Below are positions 31,101-46,100 of a stretch of 64,000 nucleotides of DNA, in pieces. The translations under genes and the position numbers were made by a program. The stretch comes from Phytophthora colocasiae (Eukaryota; Oomycota; Peronosporomycetes; Peronosporales; Peronosporaceae), in NCBI GenBank assembly GCA_018806915.1, contig JAGKQI010000048.1, positions 868,001 through 932,000 on the forward strand, written 5' to 3'. The first letter of the stretch is position 1; each line of letters opens with the position of its first letter. The notes beneath the pieces are model-generated. The model was not told where the DNA came from and did no database searches. It saw only the letters and a list, made by a program, of their open reading frames with translations.

Positions 31101-34100
31101 GGCTTGGTCGACGTCTATCCTGGATTCCAGGGGGGTGTTCGCCCTTCATCAGTCTCGGGGATGTGTTGGCGACCTCTGTGGCGATGGGGATAGGTGCGTG
31201 GGCGTCAGACGTGGTGGGGATAAGGCTTGGACGACGTCAATCCGGCAATCCGCGGGCCGTTTACCCCTTCATCAGTCTCGGGGATGTGTTGGCGACCTCT
31301 GTGGCGATGGGGATAGGTGCGTGGGCGTCAGACGTGGTGGGGATAAGGCTTGGACGACGTCAATCCGGCAATCCCGGGCCGTTTACCCTTCATCAGTCTC
31401 GAGGATGTGTTGGCGACCTCTGTGGCGATGGGGATAGGTGCGTGGGCGTCAGACGTGGTGGGGATAAGGCTTGGACGACGTCAATCCGGCAATCCCGGGC
31501 CGTTTACCCCTTCATCAGTCTCGAGGATGTGTTGGCGACCTCTGTGGCGATGGGGATAGGTGCGTGGGCGTCAGACGTGGTGGGGATAAGGCTTGGACGA
31601 CGTCAATCCGGCAATCCCGGGCCGTTTACCCCTTCATCAGTCTCGAGGATGTGTTGGCGACCTCTGTGGCGATGGGGATAGGTGCGTGGGCGTCAGACGT
31701 GGTGGGGATAAGGCTTGGACGACGTCAATCCGGCAATCCCGGGCCGTTTCCCCTTCATCAGTCTCGAGGATGTGTTGGCGACCTCTGTGGCGATGGGGAT
31801 AGGTGCGTGGGCGTCAGACGTGGTGGGGATAAGGCTTGGACGACGTCAATCCGGCAATCCCGGGCCGTTTACCCTTCATCAGTCTCGGGGATGTGTTGGC
31901 GACCTCTGTGGCGATGGGGATAGGTGCGTGGGCGTCAGACGTGGTGGGGATAAAGGCTTGGACGACGTCAATCCGGCAATCCCGGGCCGTTTCCCCTTCA
32001 TCAGTCTCGAGGATGTGTTGGCGACCTCTGTTGCGATGGGGATAGGTGCGTGGGCGTCAGACGTGGTGGGGATAAGGCTTGGACGACGTCAATCCGGCAA
32101 TCCCGGGCCGTTTACCTTCATCAGTCTCGAGGATGTGTTGGCGACCTCTGTGGCGATGGGGATAGGTGCGTGGGCGTCAGACGTGGTGGGGATAAGGCTT
32201 GGACGACGTCAATCCGGCAATCCCGGGCCGTTTACCCTTCATCAGTCTCGAGGATGTGTTGGCGACCTCTGTGGCGATGGGGATAGGTGCGTGGGCGTCA
32301 GACGTGGTGGGGATAAGGCTTGGACGACGTCAATCCGGCAATCCCGGGCCGTTTACCCCTTCATCAGTCTCGGAGGATGTGTTGGCGACCTCTGTGGCGA
32401 TGGGGATAGGTGCGTGGGCGTCAGACGTGGTGGGGATAAGGCTTGGACGACGTCAATCCGGCAATCCCGGGCCGTTTACCCTTCATCAGTCTCGGGGATG
32501 TGTTGGCGACCTCTGTGGCGATGGGGATAGGTGCGTGGGCGTCAGACGTGGTGGGGATAAGGCTTGGACGACGTCAATCCGGCAATCCCGGGCCGTTTAC
32601 CCCTTCATCAGTCTCGAGGATGTGTTGGCGACCTCTGTGGCGATGGGGATAGGTGCGTGGGCGTCAGACGTGGTGGGGATAAGGCTTGGACGACGTCAAT
32701 CCGGCAATCCCGGGCCGTTTCCCCCTTCATCAGTCTCGAGGATGTGTTGGCGACCTGTGTGGCGATGGGGATAGGTGCGTGGGCGTCAGACGTGGTGGGG
32801 ATAAGGCTTGGACGACGTCAATCCGGCAATCCCGGGCCGTTTACCCTTCATCAGTCTCGAGGATGTGTTGGCGACCTCTGTGGCGATGGGGATAGGTGCG
32901 TGGGCGTCAGACGTGGTGGGGATAAGTCTTGGACGACGTCAATCAGGCATTGTGCCGGGAGTTTACCCGTTCTCCAGTCTCGGGGATGTGTTGGCGACCT
33001 CTGTGGCGATGGGGATAGGTGCGTGGGCGTCAGACGTGGTGGGGATAAGGCTTGGACGACGTCAATCCGGCAATCCCAGGCCGTTTACCCCTTCATCAGT
33101 CTCGAGGATGTGTTGTCGTCCTCTGTGGCGATGGGGATAGGTGCGTGGGCGTCAGACGTGGTGGGGATAAGGCTTGGACGACGTCAATCCGGCAATCCCG
33201 GGCCGTTCCCCCTTCATCAGTCTCGAGGATGTGTTGGCGACCTCTGTGGCGATGGGGATAGGTGCGTGGGCGTCAGACGTGGTGGGGATAAGGCTTGGAC
33301 GACGTCAATCCGGCAATCCCGGGCCGTTTCCCCTTCATCAGTCTCGGGGATGTGTTGGCGACCTCTGTGGCGATGGGGATAGGTGCGTGGGCGTCAGACG
33401 TGGTGGGGATAAGGCTTGGACGACGTCAATCCGGCAATCCCAGGCCGTTTCCCCTTCATCAGTCTCGAGGATGTGTTGGCGACCTCTGTGGCGATGGGGA
33501 TAGGTGCGTGGGCGTCAGACGTGGTGGGGATAAGGCTTGGACGACGTCAATCCGGCAATCCCGGGCCGTTTCCCCTTCATCAGTCTCGGGGATGTGTTGG
33601 CGACCTCTGTGGCGATGGGGATAGGTGCGTGGGCGTCAGACGTGGTGGGGATAAGGCTTGGACGACGTCAATCCGGCAATCCCGGGCCGTTTCCCCTTCA
33701 TCAGTCTCGGGGATGTGTTGGCGACCTCTGTGGCGATGGGGATAGGTGCGTGGGCGTCAGACGTGGTGGGGATAAAGGCTTGGACGACGTCAATCCGGCA
33801 ATCCCGGGCCGTTTACCCCTTCATCAGTCTCGAGGATGTGTTGGCGACCTCTGTGGCGATGGGGATAGGTGCGTGGGCGTCAGACGTGGTGGGGATAAGG
33901 CTTGGACGACGTCAATCCGGCAATCCCGGGCCGTTTACCCCTTCATCAGTCTCGAGGATGTGTTGGCGACCTCTGTGGCGATGGGGATAGGTGCGTGGGC
34001 GTCAGACGTGGTGGGGATAAGGCTTGGACGACGTCAATCCGGCAATCCCGGGCCGTTTACCCCTTCATCAGTCTCGAGGATGTGTTGGCGACCTCTGTGG

Positions 34101-37100
34101 CGATGGGGATAGGTGCGTGGGCGTCAGACGTGGTGGGGATAAAGGCTTGGACGACGTCAATCCGGCAATCCCAGGCCGTTTACCCCTTCATCAGTCTCGA
34201 GGATGTGTTGGCGACCTCTGTGGCGATGGGGATAGGTGCGTGGGCGTCAGACGTGGTGGGGATAAGGCTTGGACGACGTCAATCCGGCAATCCCAGGCCG
34301 TTTACCCCTTCATCAGTCTCGAGGATGTGTTGGCGACCTCTGTGGCGATGGGGATAGGTGCGTGGGCGTCAGACGTGGTGGGGATAAGGCTTGGACGACG
34401 TCAATCCGGCAATCCCGGGCCGTTTACCCTTCATCAGTCTCGGAGATGTGTTGGCGACCTCTGTGGCGATGGGGATAGGTGCGTGGGCGTCAGACGTGGT
34501 GGGGATAAGGCTTGGACGACGTCAATCCGGCCGTTTCCCCCTTCATCAGTCTCGGGGATGTGTTGGCGACCTCTGTGGCGATGGGGATAGGTGCGTGGGC
34601 GTCAGACGTGGTGGGGATAAGGCTTGGACGACGTCAATCAGGCAATCCCGGGCCGTTTCCCCTTCATCAGTCTCGAGGATGTGTTGGCGACCTCTGTGGC
34701 GATGGGGATAGGTGCGTGGGCGTCAGACGTGGTGGGGATAAAGGCTTGGACGACGTCAATCCGGCAATCCCGGGCCGTTTCCCCTTCATCAGTCTCGGGG
34801 ATGTGTTGGCGACCTCTGTGGCGATGGGGATAGGTGCGTGGGCGTCAGACGTGGTGGGGATAAAGGCTTGGACGACGTCAATCCGGCAATCCCCGGGCCG
34901 TTTCCCCCTTCATCAGTCTCGAGGATGTGTTGGCGACCTCTGTGGCGAGGGGGATAGGTGCGTGGGCGTCATACGGGGTGGGGAGATGGGTTGGCGGTCG
35001 CCTATCCGGCATTGCCCGTGCCGTTTACCCCTTCATCAGTCTCGGGGATGTGTTGGCGACCTCTGTGGCGATGGGGATAGGTGCGTGGGCGTCAGACGTG
35101 GTGGGGATAAGGCTTGGACGACGTCAATCCGTCAATCCCGGGCCGTTTACCCCTTCATCAGTCTCGAGGATGTGTTGGCGACCTCTGTGGCGATGGGGAT
35201 AGGTGCGTGGGCGTCAGACGTGGTGGGGATAAGGCTTGGACGACGTCAATCCGGCAATCCCGGGCCGTTTACCCCTTCATCAGTCTCGAGGATGTGTTGG
35301 CGACCTCTGTGGCGATGGGGATAGGTGCGTGGGCGTCAGACGTGGTGGGGATAAAGGCTTGGACGACGTCAATCCGGCAATCCCGGGCCGTTTCCCCTTC
35401 ATCAGTCTCGAGGATGTGTTGGCGACCTCTGTGGCGATGGGGATAGGTGCGTGGGCGTCAGACGTGGTGGGGATAAGGCTTGGACGACGTCAATCAGGCA
35501 ATACCAGCACCGGTAACAACTACATAAGACTCGTAGATGGGTGGGCGACCTCTGTGGCGATGGGGATAGGTGCGTGGGCGTCAGACGTGGTGGGGATAAA
35601 GGCTTGGACGACGTCAATCCGGCAATCCCGGGCCGTTTACCCCTTCATCAGTCTCGGGGATGTGTTGGCGACCTCTGTGGCGATGGGGATAGGTGCGTGG
35701 GCGTCAGACGTGGTGGGGATAAGGCTTGGACGACGTCAATCCGGCAATCCCGGGCCGTTTACCTTCATCAGTCTCGAGGATGTGTTGGCGACCTCCGTGG
35801 CGACGCGGATAGGTGCGTGGGCGTCAGACGTGGTGGGGATAAGGCTTGGACGACGTCAATCCGGCAATCCCGGGCCGTTTACCCCTTCATCAGTCTCGAG
35901 GATGTGTTGGCGACCTCTGTGGCGATGGGGATAGGTGCGTGGGCGTCAGACGTGGTGGGGATAAGGCTTGGACGACGTCAATCCGGCAATCCCAGGCCGT
36001 TTACCCCTTCATCAGTCTCGAGGATGTGTTGGCGACCTCTGTGGCGATGGGGATAGGTGCGTGGGCGTCAGACGTGGTGGGGATAAGGCTTGGACGACGT
36101 CAATCCGGCAATCCCGGGCCGTTTCCCCTTCATCAGTCTCGAGGATGTGTTGGCGACCTCTGTGGCGATGGGGATAGGTGCGTGGGCGTCAGACGTGGTG
36201 GGGATAAAGGCTTGGACGACGTCAATCCGGCAATCCCGGGCCGTTTCCCCTTCATCAGTCTCGAGGATGTGTTGGCGACCTCTGTGGCGATGGGGATAGG
36301 TGCGTGGGCGTCAGACGTGGTGGGGATAAGGCTTGGACGACGTCAATCCGGCAATCCCGGGCCGTTTCCCCTTCATCAGTCTCGAGGATGTGTTGGCGAC
36401 CTCTGTGGCGATGGGGATAGGTGCGTGGGCGTCAGACGTGGTGGGGATAAGGCTTGGACGACGTCAATCCGGCAATCCCAGGCCGTTTCCCCCTTCATCA
36501 GTCTCGAGGATGTGTTGGCGACCTCTGTGGCGATGGGGATAGGTGCGTGGGCGTCAGACGTGGTGGGGATAAGGCTTGGACGACCTCAATCCGGCAATCC
36601 CGGGCCGTTTACCTTCATCAGTCTCGAGGATGTGTTGGCGACCTCTGTGGCGATGGGGATAGGTGCGTGGGCGTCAGACGTGGTGGGGATAAGGCTTGGA
36701 CGACGTCAATCCGGCAATCCCGTGGCCTTTTCGGGATTGTTCTTTATCGTGGATGTGTTGGCGACCTCTGTGGCGATGGGGATAGGTGCGTGGGCGTCAG
36801 ACGTGGTGGGGATAAGGCTTGGACGACGTCAATCCGGCAATCCCGGGCCGTTTCCCCTTCATCAGTCTCGAGGATGTGTTGGCGACCTCTGTGGCGATGG
36901 GGATAGGTGCGTGGGCGTCAGACGTGGTGGGGATAAGGCTTGGACGACGTCAATCCGGCAATCCCGGGCCGTTTCCCCCTTCATCAGTCTCGAGGATGTG
37001 TTCGCGTCCTCTCTGTCGATGGGGATAGGTGCGTGGGCGTCAGACGTGGTGGGGATAAGGCTTGGACGACGTCAATCCGGCAATCCCGGGCCGTTTCCCC

Positions 37101-40100
37101 CTTCATCAGTCTCGAGGATGTGTTGGCGACCTCTGTGGCGATGGGGATAGGTGCGTGGGCGTCAGACGTGGTGGGGATAAGGCTTGGACGACGTCAATCC
37201 GGCAATCCCGGGCCGTTTACCCCTTCATCAGTCTCGAGGATGTGTTGGCGACCTCTGTGGCGATGGGGATAGGTGCGTGGGCGTCAGACGTGGTGAGGAT
37301 ATGGCTTGGACGACGTCAATCCGGCAATCCCAGTGCCGTTTCCCCCTTAATCAGTCTCGGGGATGTGTTGGCGACCTCTGTGGCGATGGGGATAGGTGCG
37401 TGGGCGTCAGACGTGGTGGGGATAAGGCTTGGACGACGTCAATCCGGCAATCCCCGGGCCGTTTACCCCTTCATCAGTCTCGAAGATGTGTTGGCGACCT
37501 CTGTGGCGATGGGGATAGGTGCGTGGGCGTCAGACGTGGTGGGGATAAGGCTTGGACGACGTCAATCCGGCAATCCCGGGCCGTTTCCCCTTCATCAGTC
37601 TCGGGGATGTGTTGGCGACCTCTGTGGCGATGGGGATAGGTGCGTGGGCGTCAGACGTGGTGGGGATAAGGCTTGGACGACGTCAATCCGGCAATCCCCG
37701 GGCCGTTTACCCCTTCATCAGTCTCGTGTATGTGTTGGCGACCTCTGTGGCGATGGGGATAGGTGCGTGGGCGTCAGACGTGGTGGGGATAAGGCTTGGA
37801 CGACGTCAATCCGGCAATCCCCGGGCCGTTTCCCCCTTCATCAGTCTCGGGGATGTGTTGGCGACCTCTGTGGCGATGGGGATAGGTGCGTGGGCGTCAG
37901 ACGTGGTGGGGATAAGGCTTGGACGACGTCAATCCGGCAATCCCGGGGCGGTTACCCCTTCATCAGTCTCGAGGATGTGTTGGCGACCTCTGTGGCGATG
38001 GGGATAGGTGCGTGGGCGCCACACGTGGTGGCGATAAGGCTTGGACGACGTCACTCCGGCAATCCCCGGGCCGTTTCCCCCCTCAGCTGTCTCGTTGATG
38101 TGTTGGCGACCTCTGTGGCGATGGGGATAGGTGCGTGGGCGTCAGACGTGGTGGGGATAAGGCTTGGACGACGTCAATCCGGCAATCCCGGGCCGTTTAC
38201 CCTTCATCAGTCTCGAGGATGTGTTGGCGACCTCTGTGGCGATGGGGATAGGTGCGTGGGCGTCAGACGTGGTGGGGATAAGGCTTGGACGACGTCAATC
38301 CGGCAATCCCGGGCCGTTTCCCCTTCATCAGTCTCGGGGATGTGTTGGCGACCTCTGTGGCGATGGGGATAGGTGCGTGGGCGTCAGACGTGGTGGGGAT
38401 AAGGCTTGGACGACGTCAATCCGGCAATCCCGGGCCGTTTCCCCCTTCATCAGTCTCGAGGATGTGTTGGCGACCTCTGTGGCGATGGGGATAGGTGCGT
38501 GGGCGTCAGACGTGGTGGGGATAAAGGCTTGGACGACGTCAATCCGGCAATCCCCAGGCCGTTTCCCCTTCATCAGTCTCGAGGATGTGTTGGCGACCTC
38601 TGTGGCGATGGGGATAGGTGCGTGGGCGTCAGACGTGGTGGGGATAAGGCTTGGACGACGTCAATCCGGCAATCCCGGGCCGTTTCCCCCTTCATCAGTC
38701 TCGAGGATGTGTTGGCGACCTCTGTGGCGATGGGGATAGGTGCGTGGGCGTCAGACGTGGTGGGGATAAGGCTTGGACGACGTCAATCCGGCAATCCCAG
38801 GCCGTTTACCCCTTCATCAGTCTCGAGGATGTGTTGGCGACCTCTGTGGCGATGGGGATAGGTGCGTGGGCGTCAGACGTGGTGGGGATAAGGCTTGGAC
38901 GACGTCAATCCGGCAATCCCGGGCCGTTTACCTTCATCAGTCTCGGGGATGTGTTGGCGACCTCTGTGGCGATGGGGATAGGTGCGTGGGCGTCAGACGT
39001 GGTGGGGATAAGGCTTGGACGACGTCAATCCGGCAATCCCGGGCCGTTTACCTTCATCAGTCTCGAGGATGTGTTGGCGACCTCTGTGGCGATGGGGATA
39101 GGTGCGTGGGCGTCAGACGTGGTGGGGATAAGGCTTGGACGACGTCAATCCGGCAATCCCGGGCCGTTTACCCCTTCATCAGTCTCGAGGATGTGTTGGC
39201 GACCTCTGTGGCGATGGGGATAGGTGCGTGGGCGTCAGACGTGGTGGGGATAAGGCTTGGACGACGTCAATCCGGCAATCCCGGGCCGTTTACCCTTCAT
39301 CAGTCTCGAGGATGTGTTGGCGACCTCTGTGGCGATGGGGATAGGTGCGTGGGCGTCAGACGTGGTGGGGATAAGGCTTGGACGACGTCAATCCGGCAAT
39401 CCCGGGCCGTTTCCCCTTCATCAGTCTCGAGGATGTGTTGGCGACCTCTATGGCGATGGGGATAGGTGCGTGGGCGTCAGACGTGGTGGGGATAAGGCTT
39501 GGACGACGTCAATCCGGCAATCCCGGGCCGTTTACCCTTCATCAGTCTCGAGGATGTGTTGGCGACCTCTGTGGCGATGGGGATAGGTGCGTGGGCGTCA
39601 GACGTGGTGGGGATAAGGCTTGGACGACGTCAATCCGGCAATCCCGGGCCGTTTACCCCTTCATCAGTCTCGAGGATGTGTTGGCGACCTCTTTGGCGAT
39701 GGGGATAGGTGCGTGGGCGTCAGACGTGGTGGGGATAAGGCTTGGACGACGTCAATCCGGCAATCCCGGGCCGTTTCCCCTTCATCAGTCTCGAGGATGT
39801 GTTGGCGACCTCTGTGGCGATGGGGATAGGTGCGTGGGCGTCAGACGTGGTGGGGATAAGGCTTGGACGACGTCAATCCGGCAATCCCGGGCCGTTTACC
39901 CTTCATCAGTCTCGGTGATGTGTTGGCGACCTCTGTGGCGATGGGGATAGGTGCGTGGGCGTCAGACGTGGTGGGGATAAGGCTTGGACGACGTCAATCC
40001 GGCAATCCCCGGGCCGTTTCCCCTTCATCAGTCTCGAGGATGTGTTGGCGACCTCTGTGGCGATGGGGATAGGTGCGTGGGCGTCAGACGTGGTGGGGAT

Positions 40101-43100
40101 AAGGCTTGGACGACGTCAATCCGGCAATCCCGGGCCGTTTACCCCTTCATCAGTCTCGAGGATGTGTTGGCGACCTCTGTGGCGATGGGGATAGGTGCGT
40201 GGGCGTCAGACGTGGTGGGGATAAGGCTTGGACGACGTCAATCCGGCAATCCCAGGCCGTTTCCCCTTCATCAGTCTCGAGGATGTGTTGGCGACCTCTG
40301 TGGCGATGGGGATAGGTGCGTGGGCGTCAGACGTGGTGGGGATAAAGGCTTGGACGACGTCAATCCGGCAATCCCGGGCCGTTTACCCCTTCATCAGTCT
40401 CGGGGATGTGTTGGCGACCTCTGTGGCGATGGGGATAGGTGCGTGGGCGTCAGACGTGGTGGGGATAAGGCTTGGACGACGTCAATCCGGCAATCCCAGG
40501 CCGTTTACCCCTTCATCAGTCTCGAGGATGTGTTGGCGACCTCTGTGGCGATGGGGATAGGTGCGTGGGCGTCAGACGTGGTGGGGATAAGGCTTGGACG
40601 ACGTCAATCCGGCAATCCCCGGGCCGTTTACCCCTTCATCAGTCTCGAGGATGTGTTGGCGACCTCTGTGGCGATGGGGATAGGTGCGTGGGCGTCAGAC
40701 GTGGTGGGGATAAGGCTTGGACGACGTCAATCCGGCAATCCCGGGCCGTTTACCCTTCATCAGTCTCGGGGATGTGTTGGCGACCTCTGTGGCGATGGGG
40801 ATAGGTGCGTGGGCGTCAGACGTGGTGGGGATAAAGGCTTGGACGACGTCAATCCGGCAATCCCCGGGCCGTTTCCCCTTCATCAGTCTCGAGGATGTGT
40901 TGGCGACCTCTGTGGCGATGGGGATAGGTGCGTGGGCGTCAGACGTGGTGGGGATAAGGCTTGGACGACGTCAATCCGGCAATCCCGGGCCGTTTACCTT
41001 CATCAGTCTCGAGGATGTGTTGGCGACCTCTGTGGCGATGGGGATAGGTGCGTGGGCGTCAGACGTGGTGGGGATAAGGCTTGGACGACGTCAATCCGGC
41101 AATCCCGGGCCGTTTACCCCTTCATCAGTCTCGAGGATGTGTTGGCGACCTCTGTGGCGATGGGGATAGGTGCGTGGGCGTCAGACGTGGTGGGGATAAG
41201 GCTTGGACGACGTCAATCCGGCAATCCCGGGCCGTTTACCCCTTCATCAGTCTCGGGGATGTGTTGGCGACCTCTGTGGCGATGGGGATAGGTGCGTGGG
41301 CGTCAGACGTGGTGAGGATAAGGCTTGGACGACGTCAATCCGGCAATCCCCGGGCCGTTTACCCCTTCATCAGTCTCGAGGATGTGTTGGCGACCTCTGT
41401 GGCGATGGGGATAGGTGCGTGGGCGTCAGAGGTGGTGGGGATAAAGGCTTGGACGACGTCAATCCGGCAATCCCCGGGCCGTTTACCCTTCATCAGTCTC
41501 GAGGATGTGTTGGCGACCTCTGTGGCGATGGGGATTGGTGCGTGGGCGTCAGACGTTGTGGGGATAAGGCTTGGACGACGTCAATCCGGCAATCCCCGGG
41601 CCGTTTCCCCCTTCATCAGTCTCGAGGATGTGTTGGCGACCTCTGTGGCGATGGGGATAGGTGCGTGGGCGTCAGACGTGGTGGGGATAAGGCTTGGACG
41701 ACGTCAATCCGGCAATCCCGGGCCGTTTCCCCTTCATCAGTCTCGAGGATGTGTTGGCGACCTCTGTGGCGATGGGGATAGGTGCGTGGGCGTCAGACGT
41801 GGTGGGGATAAGGCTTGGACGACGTCAATCCGGCAATCCCGGGCCGTTTACCCTTCATCAGTCTCGAGGATGTGTTGGCGACCTCTGTGGCGATGGGGAT
41901 AGGTGCGTGGGCGTCAGACGTGGTGGGGATAAGGCTTGGACGACGTCAATCCGGCAATCCCGGGCCGTTTACCCCTTCATCAGTCTCGAGGATGTGTTGG
42001 CGACCTCTGTGGCGATGGGGATAGGTGCGTGGGCGTCAGACGTGGTGGGGATAAGGCTTGGACGACGTCAATCCGGCAATCCCGGGCCGTTTACCCCTTC
42101 ATCAGTCTCGAGGATGTGTTGGCGACCTCTGTGGCGATGGGGATAGGTGCGTGGGCGTCAGACGTGGTGGGGATAAGGCTTGGACGACGTCAATCCGGCA
42201 ATCCCGGGCCGTTTACCCTTCATCAGTCTCGAGGATGTGTTGGCGACCTCTGTGGCGATGGGGATAGGTGCGTGGGCGTCAGACGTGGTGGGGATAAGGC
42301 TTGGACGACGTCAATCCGGCAATCCCGGGCCGTTTACCCCTTCATCAGTCTCGAGGATGTGTTGGCGACCTCTGTGGCGATGGGGATAGGTGCGTGGGCG
42401 TCAGACGTGGTGGGGATAAAGGCTTGGACGACGTCAATCCGGCAATCCCCGGGCCGTTTCCCCTTCATCAGTCTCGGGGATGTGTTGGCGACCTCTGTGG
42501 CGATGGGGATAGGTGCGTGGGCGTCAGACGTGGTGGGGATAAGGCTTGGACGACGTCAATCCGGCAATCCCGGGCCGTTTCCCCTTCATCAGTCTCGAGG
42601 ATGTGTTGGCGACCTCTGTGGCGATGGGGATAGGTGCGTGGGCGTCAGACGTGGTGGGGATAAGGCTTGGACGACGTCAATCCGGCAATCCCGGGCCGTT
42701 TACCCTTCATCAGTCTCGAGGATGTGTTGGCGACCTCTGTGGCGATGGGGATAGGTGCGTGGGCGTCAGACGTGGTGGGGATAAGGCTTGGACGACGTCA
42801 ATCCGGCAATCCCGGGCCGTTTACCCCTTCATCAGTCTCGAGGATGTGTTGGCGACCTCTGTGGCGATGGGGATAGGTGCGTGGGCGTCAGACGTGGTGG
42901 GGATAAGGCTTGGACGACGTCAATCCGGCAATCCCGGGCCGTTTCCCCCTTCATCAGTCTCGAGGATGTGTTGGCGACCTCTGTGGCGATGGGGATAGGT
43001 GCGTGGGCGTCAGACGTGGTGGGGATAAAGGCTTGGACGACGTCAATCCGGCAATCCCGGGCCGTTTCCCCCTTCATCAGTCTCGAGGATGTGTTGGCGA

Positions 43101-46100
43101 CCTCTGTGGCGATGGGGATAGGTGCGTGGGCGTCAGACGTGGTGGGGATAAGGCTTGGACGACGTCAATCCGGCAATCCCGGGCCGTTTACCCTTCATCA
43201 GTCTCGAGGATGTGTTGGCGACCTCTGTGGCGATGGGGATAGGTGCGTGGGCGTCAGACGTGGTGGGGATAAGGCTTGGACGACGTCAATCCGGCAATCC
43301 CGGGCCGTTTCCCCTTCATCAGTCTCGAGGATGTGTTGGCGACCTCTGTGGCGATGGGGATAGGTGCGTGGGCGTCAGACGTGGTGGGGATAAGGCTTGG
43401 ACGACGAAAATCAGGCAAACCCACGCCAGTTTACCACTTCATCAGTCTCGGGGAGGTGTTGGCGACCTCTGTGGCGATGGGGATAGGTGCGTGGGCGTCA
43501 GACGGGGTGGGGATAAGGCTTGGACGACGTCAATCCGGCAATCCCAGGCCGTTTCCCCTTCATCAGTCTCGAGGATGTGTTGGCGACCTCTGTGGCGATG
43601 GGGATAGGTGCGTGGGCGTCAGACGTGGTGGGGATAAGGCTTGGACGACGTCAATCCGGCAATCCCAGGCCGTTTCCCCTTCATCAGTCTCGAGGATGTG
43701 TTGGCGACCTCTGTGGCGATGGGGATAGGTGCGTGGGCGTCAGACGTGGTGGGGATAAGGCTTGGACGACGTCAATCCGGCAATCCCGGGCCGTTTCCCC
43801 CTTCATCAGTCTCGGGGATGTGTTGGCGACCTCTGTGGCGATGGGGATAGGTGCGTGGGCGTCAGACGTGGTGGGGATAAGGCTTGGACGACGTCAATCC
43901 GGCAATCCCGGGCCGTTTCCCCTTCATCAGTCTCGAGGATGTGTTGGCGACCTCTGTGGCGATGGGGATAGGTGCGTGGGCGTCAGACGTGGTGGGGATA
44001 AGGCTTGGACGACGTCAATCCGGCAATCCCGGGCCGTTTACCCCTTCATCAGTCTCGGGGATGTGTTGGCGACCTCTGTGGCGATGGGGATAGGTGCGTG
44101 GGCGTCAGACGTGGTGGGGATAAGGCTTGGACGACGTCAATCCGGCAATCACCGGGCCGTTTCCCCCTTCATCAGTCTAGGCGATGTGTTGGCGACCTCT
44201 GTGGCGATGGGGATAGGTGCGTGGGCGTGAGGCGTGGTGGGGATAAGGCTTGGACGACGTCAATCCGGCAATCCCGGGCCGTTTACCCCTTCATCAGTCT
44301 CGGGGATGTGTTGGCGACCTCTGTGGCGATGGGGATAGGTGCGTGGGCGTCAGACGTGGTGGGGATAAGGCTTGGACGACGTCAATCCGGCAATCACCGG
44401 GACGTTACCACCGTCATCAGTCTCGGGGATGTGTTGGCGACCTCTGTGGCGATGGGGATAGGTGCGTGGGCGTCAGACGTGGTGGGGATAAGGCTTGGAC
44501 GACGTCAATCCGGCAATCCCCGGGCCGTTTACCCCTTCATCAGTCTCGGGGATGTGTTGGCGACCTCTGTGGCGATGGGGATAGGTGCGTGGGCGTCAGA
44601 CGTGGTGGGGATAAGGCTTGGACGACGTCAATCCGGCCGTTTCCCCCTTCATCAGTCTCGGGGATGTGTTGGCGACCTCTGTGGCGATGGGGATAGGTGC
44701 GTGGGCGTCAGACGTGGTGGGGATAAGGCTTGGACGACGTCAATCCGGCAATCCCCGGGCCGTTTCCCCTTCATCAGTCTCGAGGATGTGTTGGCGACCT
44801 CTGTGGCGATGGGGATAGGTGCGTGGGCGTCAGACGTGGTGGGGATAAGGCTTGGACGACGTCAATCCGGCGATCCCAGGCCGTTTCCCCTTCATCAGTC
44901 TCGAGGATGTGTTGGCGACCTCTGTGGCGATGGGGATAGGTGCGTGGGCGTCAGACGTGGTGGGGATAAGGCTTGGACGACGTCAATCCGGCAATCCCGG
45001 GCCGTTTCCCCTTCATCAGTCTCGGGGATGTGTTGGCGACCTCTGTGGCGATGGGGATAGGTGCGTGGGCGTCAGACGTGGTGGGGATAAAGGCTTGGAC
45101 GACGTCAATCCGGCAATCCCGGGCCGTTTACCCCTTCATCAGTCTCGAGGATGTGTTGGCGACCTCTGTGGCGATGGGGATAGGTGCGTGGGCGTCAGAC
45201 GTGGTGGGGATAAGGCTTGGACGACGTCAATCCGGCAATCCCGGGCCGTTTACCCCTTCATCAGTCTCGAGGATGTGTTGGCGACCTCTGTGGCGATGGG
45301 GATAGGTGCGTGGGCGTCAGACGTGGTGGGGATAAGGCTTGGACGACGTCAATCCGGCAATCCCGGGCCGTTTCCCCTTCATCAGTCTCGAGGATGTGTT
45401 GGCGACCTCTGTGGCGATGGGGATAGGTGCGTGGGCGTCAGACGTGGTGGGGATAAGGCTTGGACGACGTCAATCCGGCAATCCCGGGCCGTTTCCCCTT
45501 CATCAGTCTCGAGGATGTGTTGGCGACCTCTGTGGCGATGGGGATAGGTGCGTGGGCGTCAGACGTGGTGGGGATAAAGGCTTGGACGACGTCAATCCGG
45601 CAATCCCGGGCCGTTTACCCCTTCATCAGTCTCGAGGATGTGTTGGCGACCTCTGTGGCGATGGGGATAGGTGCGTGGGCGTCAGACGTGGTGGGGATAA
45701 GGCTTGGACGACGTCAATCCGGCAATCCCGGGCCGTTTCCCCTTCATCAGTCTCGAGGATGTGTTGGCGACCTCTGTGGCGATGGGGATAGGTGCGTGGG
45801 CGTCAGACGTGGTGGGGATAAGGCTTGTACGACGTCAATACTTCAATCCACGGCCCGTATCCCCCAAAATCACTCTCAATCATGTGTTGTCCACCACTGT
45901 GGAGATGGGGATAGGTGCGTGGGCGTCAGACGTGGTGGGGATAAGGCTTGGACGACGTCAATCCGGCAATCCCGGGCCGTTTCCCCTTCATCAGTCTCGG
46001 TGATGTGTTGGCGACCTCTGTGGCGATGGGGATAGGTGCGTGGGCGTCAGACGTGGTGGGGATAAGGCTTGGACGACGTCAATCCGGCAATCCCGGGCCG